Assembly: GCA_002430605.1 (NCBI GenBank)
Contig: DJBY01000093.1
Coordinates: 1 to 15,624, forward strand
From: Opitutia bacterium UBA5964
GTDB lineage: Bacteria; Verrucomicrobiota; Verrucomicrobiia; Opitutales; Coraliomargaritaceae
Direction: 5' to 3'
Length of the DNA: 15,624 bases
A program made the translations under genes and the position numbers. Within the stretch, counting starts at the first letter, position 1, and every line of letters begins with the position of its first letter. This document shows positions 12,441 through 15,624 of this stretch, one piece after another. Under the pieces are notes generated by a model, which did no database searches, was not told the DNA's origin, and saw only the letters and a program-made list of their open reading frames with translations.

Positions 12441-14606
12441 ATGTCTGAAGAAAAAAAAACAGCGCCGTTGGTATTTCCTTACTTTAATCGTGAGCTAAGT
12501 TGGTTGGCGTTTAATCAACGCGTGCTCGACCAGGCGACATCCGCCGAGTATCCCCTACTGGAGCGGATGAAGTTTCTCGCATTCGTCAGCTCCAATCTCG
12601 ACGAATTCTTTGAAATCCGTGTTTCCGGGCTGATGCAGCAAGTCACCTCTGGGATGAACGAAGCCGGCCCCGATGGTCTCGGCCCTAAAGAACAACTCCA
12701 ACGCATTCGGCAGGTCGTCAAGCGCTTGATAGTGGATCAAACGACATGCTGGGAGAATCAACTCGTGCCCGCCCTCACAGAGAGCAGAATTCTATTTTGT
12801 GGATACGACGAACTGACACGCAACGAGAAGCGCTGGCTGAGGCAATACTTCGAAGAACAAATCTTCCCCGTGCTGACCCCCCTCGCCATCGATCCCGCAC
12901 ACCCCTTCCCTCAACTCACCAATAAAGCGCTCTATATACTGGCATCCATCGATGATCCTCAGACGCGCATCATTGAAAGTATGATGGCGATCATTCCAGT
13001 GCCGCGCATCTTGCCACGCACCGTTAAGATCGGTGTGCCGCGTAGGGGCAATCCTGAGGTGTATATCTTCCTCAGTGATATCGTGCAGCACTACGCCAAG
13101 CACCTCTTCCCTGGTTACCGAGTTCGCTCAGCGGCGCCGTTTCGCATCACACGCAATAGCGATCTGTATATTGACGAAGAAGAAGTGGTAAACCTGCTGC
13201 GTAAAATCGAAGAGGAGTTGATGAACCTGCAAAAAGGCGCCGCCGTGCGTCTAGAAATCGCCCAAGGTGCCGACCCAGTCCTGCTAGAACAACTACTGCA
13301 AGCACTCGATCTTCAACCAGACAATGTCTATACCATCGCTGGCCCGATCAATCCGCTCCGCCTGATGAGCACCTATAATCTGATCGATCGACCTGATTTA
13401 AAATTTCCGCCCCAAATTCCACACATCCCTGCCCTATTGGAAACGCCAGAGAGAATCTTCGAGCACATCAGCAAACAAGACATTCTGCTACATCATCCCT
13501 ACGACAGCTTCCAACCCTTCATTGATTTCCTCAATCAAGCCGCGTGTGACCCACAAGTATTTGCAATTAAACAAACGCTCTACCGTACCTCCGGCGACTC
13601 ACCTATCGTCGAGGCGCTGATGGAGGCCTCGCGCCGCGGCAAGCAAGTCACCGTACTGATCGAGATCAAGGCGCGCTTCGACGAAGCCAATAACATTCAG
13701 TGGGCCCGACAGCTCGAAGACGTCGGCGTGCATGTGGTTTACGGACTGGTCGGCCTCAAAACCCACTGTAAAACATGCATGGTGGTGCGCCGCGAAAATA
13801 ACGGCCTCAAGCGCTATGTGCACCTCGGCACTGGCAACTACAACCCCAAAACCGCTCGGCTCTATACCGATTTGAGCCTCTTTACCGCCGCTCCCGCAAT
13901 CACCTCGGAAGTGGCTGGCCTGTTTAACACGCTGACCGGATTCTCACTCACCCCCGTATTCAAGAAGCTATACGTGGCGCCCTTCACACTGCATTCTAAA
14001 ATCCAAAAGCACATCAAGACAGAGACTCGCAACGCGCGGGCAGGCAAACCCGCCCGCATCATCGTCCAGACCAATAGTCTCGTCGACAAACAGACCATCG
14101 ATCATCTCTACCAAGCCTCCCAAGCCGGCGTGAAAATCGACCTCATCGTGCGTGGCATCTGTAATCTGGTGCCTCAAGTCAAAGGTGTCAGCGACAACAT
14201 CCACGTACGCAGCATTCTCGGTCGCTACCTCGAGCATAGCCGCATCTTTTATTTCGAAAATAGCGGCGGTGCGCAGCCGCGCATCTTAGCTGGCAGTGCC
14301 GACTGGATGCCGCGTAATTTCTTTCGCCGTATCGAAGCCGTCTTTCCAGTGCAAGCTCCAGAACATCGACAGCGCCTGATTTACATACTGGAGACCTACC
14401 TCAAAGACAGCAAACACGCACGCATCCTTCACAGCAACGGCAGCTACCATAGACCTCGAAACACCACCAGCAGCACGCCCTTTTCAGCTCAAGAAACCTT
14501 CGCGACAGAAAGCAACCACACACGCTCCCCGTTTGTGACTCAGCTACAGGAGGCATCGATCTCGCCGCCACACTCTGCCAATAACTCCGATAGACCTACG
14601 CCCTAA
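12441..14606 (+). CDS. ppk1: Polyphosphate kinase 1
   Basis: A 721-residue PPK1, which reversibly transfers the ATP gamma-phosphate to inorganic polyphosphate. FNRELSWLAFNQRVL (15-29) opens the N domain, followed by a head domain (to about 320). The two phospholipase D-like C-terminal domains follow. LKTHCK carries His442, the equivalent of the autophosphorylated E. coli His435, and EHSRIFYFENSGG carries His599, the equivalent of His592. GTGNYNPKTARLYTDLSLFT (463-482) is a well-conserved signature. The core ends near residue 670 (LHSNGSYHRP). A Ser/Thr/Pro-rich tail of about 50 residues follows that is not typical of the family and looks disordered. The ATG at 12441 is preceded by CCAATT, with no Shine-Dalgarno sequence. 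The L,D-transpeptidase starts 59 nt later on the same strand and could be cotranscribed. Confidence 0.96.
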   Translation: MSEEKKTAPLVFPYFNRELSWLAFNQRVLDQATSAEYPLLERMKFLAFVSSNLDEFFEIRVSGLMQQVTSGMNEAGPDGLGPKEQLQRIRQVVKRLIVDQTTCWENQLVPALTESRILFCGYDELTRNEKRWLRQYFEEQIFPVLTPLAIDPAHPFPQLTNKALYILASIDDPQTRIIESMMAIIPVPRILPRTVKIGVPRRGNPEVYIFLSDIVQHYAKHLFPGYRVRSAAPFRITRNSDLYIDEEEVVNLLRKIEEELMNLQKGAAVRLEIAQGADPVLLEQLLQALDLQPDNVYTIAGPINPLRLMSTYNLIDRPDLKFPPQIPHIPALLETPERIFEHISKQDILLHHPYDSFQPFIDFLNQAACDPQVFAIKQTLYRTSGDSPIVEALMEASRRGKQVTVLIEIKARFDEANNIQWARQLEDVGVHVVYGLVGLKTHCKTCMVVRRENNGLKRYVHLGTGNYNPKTARLYTDLSLFTAAPAITSEVAGLFNTLTGFSLTPVFKKLYVAPFTLHSKIQKHIKTETRNARAGKPARIIVQTNSLVDKQTIDHLYQASQAGVKIDLIVRGICNLVPQVKGVSDNIHVRSILGRYLEHSRIFYFENSGGAQPRILAGSADWMPRNFFRRIEAVFPVQAPEHRQRLIYILETYLKDSKHARILHSNGSYHRPRNTTSSTPFSAQETFATESNHTRSPFVTQLQEASISPPHSANNSDRPTP

Positions 14607-14665
14607 TGGTTCCTCACCCTCTCCACGCGAATCGTGCGACCTGCTAATTTCTAATTCTCCTCGCT

Positions 14666-15624
14666 GTGCCCAAGAAACCAACAACCAAGCGTGCCTCCAC
14701 ATCTAGCCGGCGAAAGACACAACAACAAGCACGCTGGACGAAGCATTGGCTGACCCGAACCATTACAGCGCTTATCACTGCAGCGGTCGTCAGCCACTAC
14801 TGGCCACAGCTACGCAGCCTCACTGACATCAACTGGCGCTCATCCGCCCGTGCCATCCACGGCACCGCCGAACTACAGATCGCGTTGGCTCGTGAAGGCT
14901 TCTCTCCAGGATCGATTGACGGAGCCTCTGGCTCGCAGACCCAAGCAGCCCTGCTCGCCTATCAGACCAGTCGCGGCTTACCACTGTCCGGCGCATTCGA
15001 TGCCGACACCACGCAGCTCCTACAAATCGAAGAGCCAGTGTTCACCACGCGCCGACTCGGAGCGGAGGATTTCGCCGCAGTCGGCCGTAAGCCACAGAGC
15101 TGGCGCGCCCGCGGTGAGCTCGACCGAATGCGCTACAATACCTTATTGGAAATGATCGCGGAACAAGCTCAATGCGATCCCGATTTCATCACCAGCCTCA
15201 ACCCAGGTATCGACTGGAGTCAGCTCTCATTGGGCGACAGCATTCGCATCCCTGACGTGCCGCCCTTCCGCATTCAGCAAGCGGCGGCCTATATACAAAT
15301 CGCCCTCGCCAAGCGTACTCTGCGCGTTTTCAGCGCCAACCACCGCCTGCTCTTCCACTGCCCGGTCAGTATCGCACGACGCGTTGACAAGCGTCCCAGC
15401 GGCGAGCTCCGCGTCAAGGTGCGCGTCGATCAGCCCAACTATACCTTCAACCCCGCCATCCTGACCGGCACCGCACAGCGCGAAGGGATTACCCAAAAAT
15501 TCATCATTCAGCCGGGCCCCAACAATCCCGTCGGCACCGTCTGGATCGGTCTAAATCTGCCCAGCTATGGCATCCACGGCACCCCCGAACCCGAGAAAGT
15601 CGGCCGCACCGAATCCAGCGGCTG
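14666..15624 (+). CDS. L,D-transpeptidase (YkuD) with PG-binding and LysM-like modules, 3' end cut by the window
   Basis: The frame is open from an in-frame stop at 14645-14647 to the right edge. The only usual start in the gap is GTG at 14666. A basic N-terminus is followed by a membrane helix (about 34-46, ITALITAAVVSHY). A PG_binding_1 module follows at about 68-120 (LAREGFSPGSIDGASG, then AYQTSRGLPLSG), and a LysM-like module at about 155-197 (MIAEQAQCDPDF, then LNPGIDW and GDSIRIPD). The YkuD domain starts near 205 and reaches GIHGTPEPEKVGRTESSG (302-319), with conserved His304. The next codon, cut after TG, is where HGT...SxGC places the catalytic Cys. Such enzymes form 3-3 cross-links or attach proteins to DAP-containing stem peptides in the periplasm. 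The window ends before the C-terminus, so total length is unknown. Confidence 0.9.
   Translation, partial: MPKKPTTKRASTSSRRKTQQQARWTKHWLTRTITALITAAVVSHYWPQLRSLTDINWRSSARAIHGTAELQIALAREGFSPGSIDGASGSQTQAALLAYQTSRGLPLSGAFDADTTQLLQIEEPVFTTRRLGAEDFAAVGRKPQSWRARGELDRMRYNTLLEMIAEQAQCDPDFITSLNPGIDWSQLSLGDSIRIPDVPPFRIQQAAAYIQIALAKRTLRVFSANHRLLFHCPVSIARRVDKRPSGELRVKVRVDQPNYTFNPAILTGTAQREGITQKFIIQPGPNNPVGTVWIGLNLPSYGIHGTPEPEKVGRTESSG

Overview
The window is about 15.6 kb of chromosome with ordinary gene density. The gene set and styles (a stand-alone CoaC, a very long kinase-like/PEGA/FGE-type membrane protein, long LeuA, hybrid-type histidine kinase, small lipoprotein, starts without Shine-Dalgarno sequences) suggest a bacterium of the PVC group, most likely Verrucomicrobiota of the Opitutae/Puniceicoccales type. 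This is inferred from protein character only; no rRNA gene is present to prove it. Eight complete protein genes and two genes cut by the window edges are supported. I saw no tRNA, rRNA, CRISPR array, insertion sequence or phage gene.

Layout. 1-710 (+): the 3' part of a multi-pass UbiA-like membrane protein. 3854-837 (-): a 1005-residue protein with a degenerate protein kinase domain, one membrane helix, about five PEGA-like repeats and a C-terminal FGE/sulfatase-modifying-factor fold. It lies 9 nt behind coaC (4430-3864, -), so the two look like one operon. 4431-4755: a 325-nt divergent intergenic region packed with short palindromes. 4756-6453 (+): leuA, whose 3' end overlaps by 44 bp the 3' end of an oppositely oriented orphan sensor histidine kinase (8809-6410, -). 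8980-9837 (+): a DapF-family protein with serine in place of both catalytic cysteines. 9999-11885 (+): htpG. 12259-12068 (-): a 63-residue lipoprotein, separated from htpG by a strong bidirectional terminator. 12441-14606 (+): polyphosphate kinase ppk1. 14666-15624 (+): an L,D-transpeptidase with PG-binding and LysM-like modules, cut inside the codon expected to encode its catalytic cysteine.

How the genes fit together. Most are housekeeping functions: coenzyme A synthesis, leucine synthesis, lysine/peptidoglycan precursor epimerisation, Hsp90 chaperone, polyphosphate synthesis and peptidoglycan cross-linking. Two large membrane signalling proteins (pseudokinase-PEGA-FGE and histidine kinase) are interspersed. 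The recurring oddity is loss of hallmark catalytic residues in recognisable folds: the kinase domain, the FGE domain, the receiver domain of the histidine kinase, and the DapF homologue. The last matters most, because the L,D-transpeptidase in the same window belongs to a family that acts on DAP-type stem peptides.

Non-coding structure. Short GC-rich hairpins recur between genes. Two copies share a TTTGTAG lead followed by a GGCG-NNA-CGCC palindrome on opposite strands, 7 kb apart, which suggests a dispersed REP-like repeat family. I did not find a clear new multi-gene system; the best leads are the Ser/Ser DapF, the palindrome family and the pseudokinase fusion.
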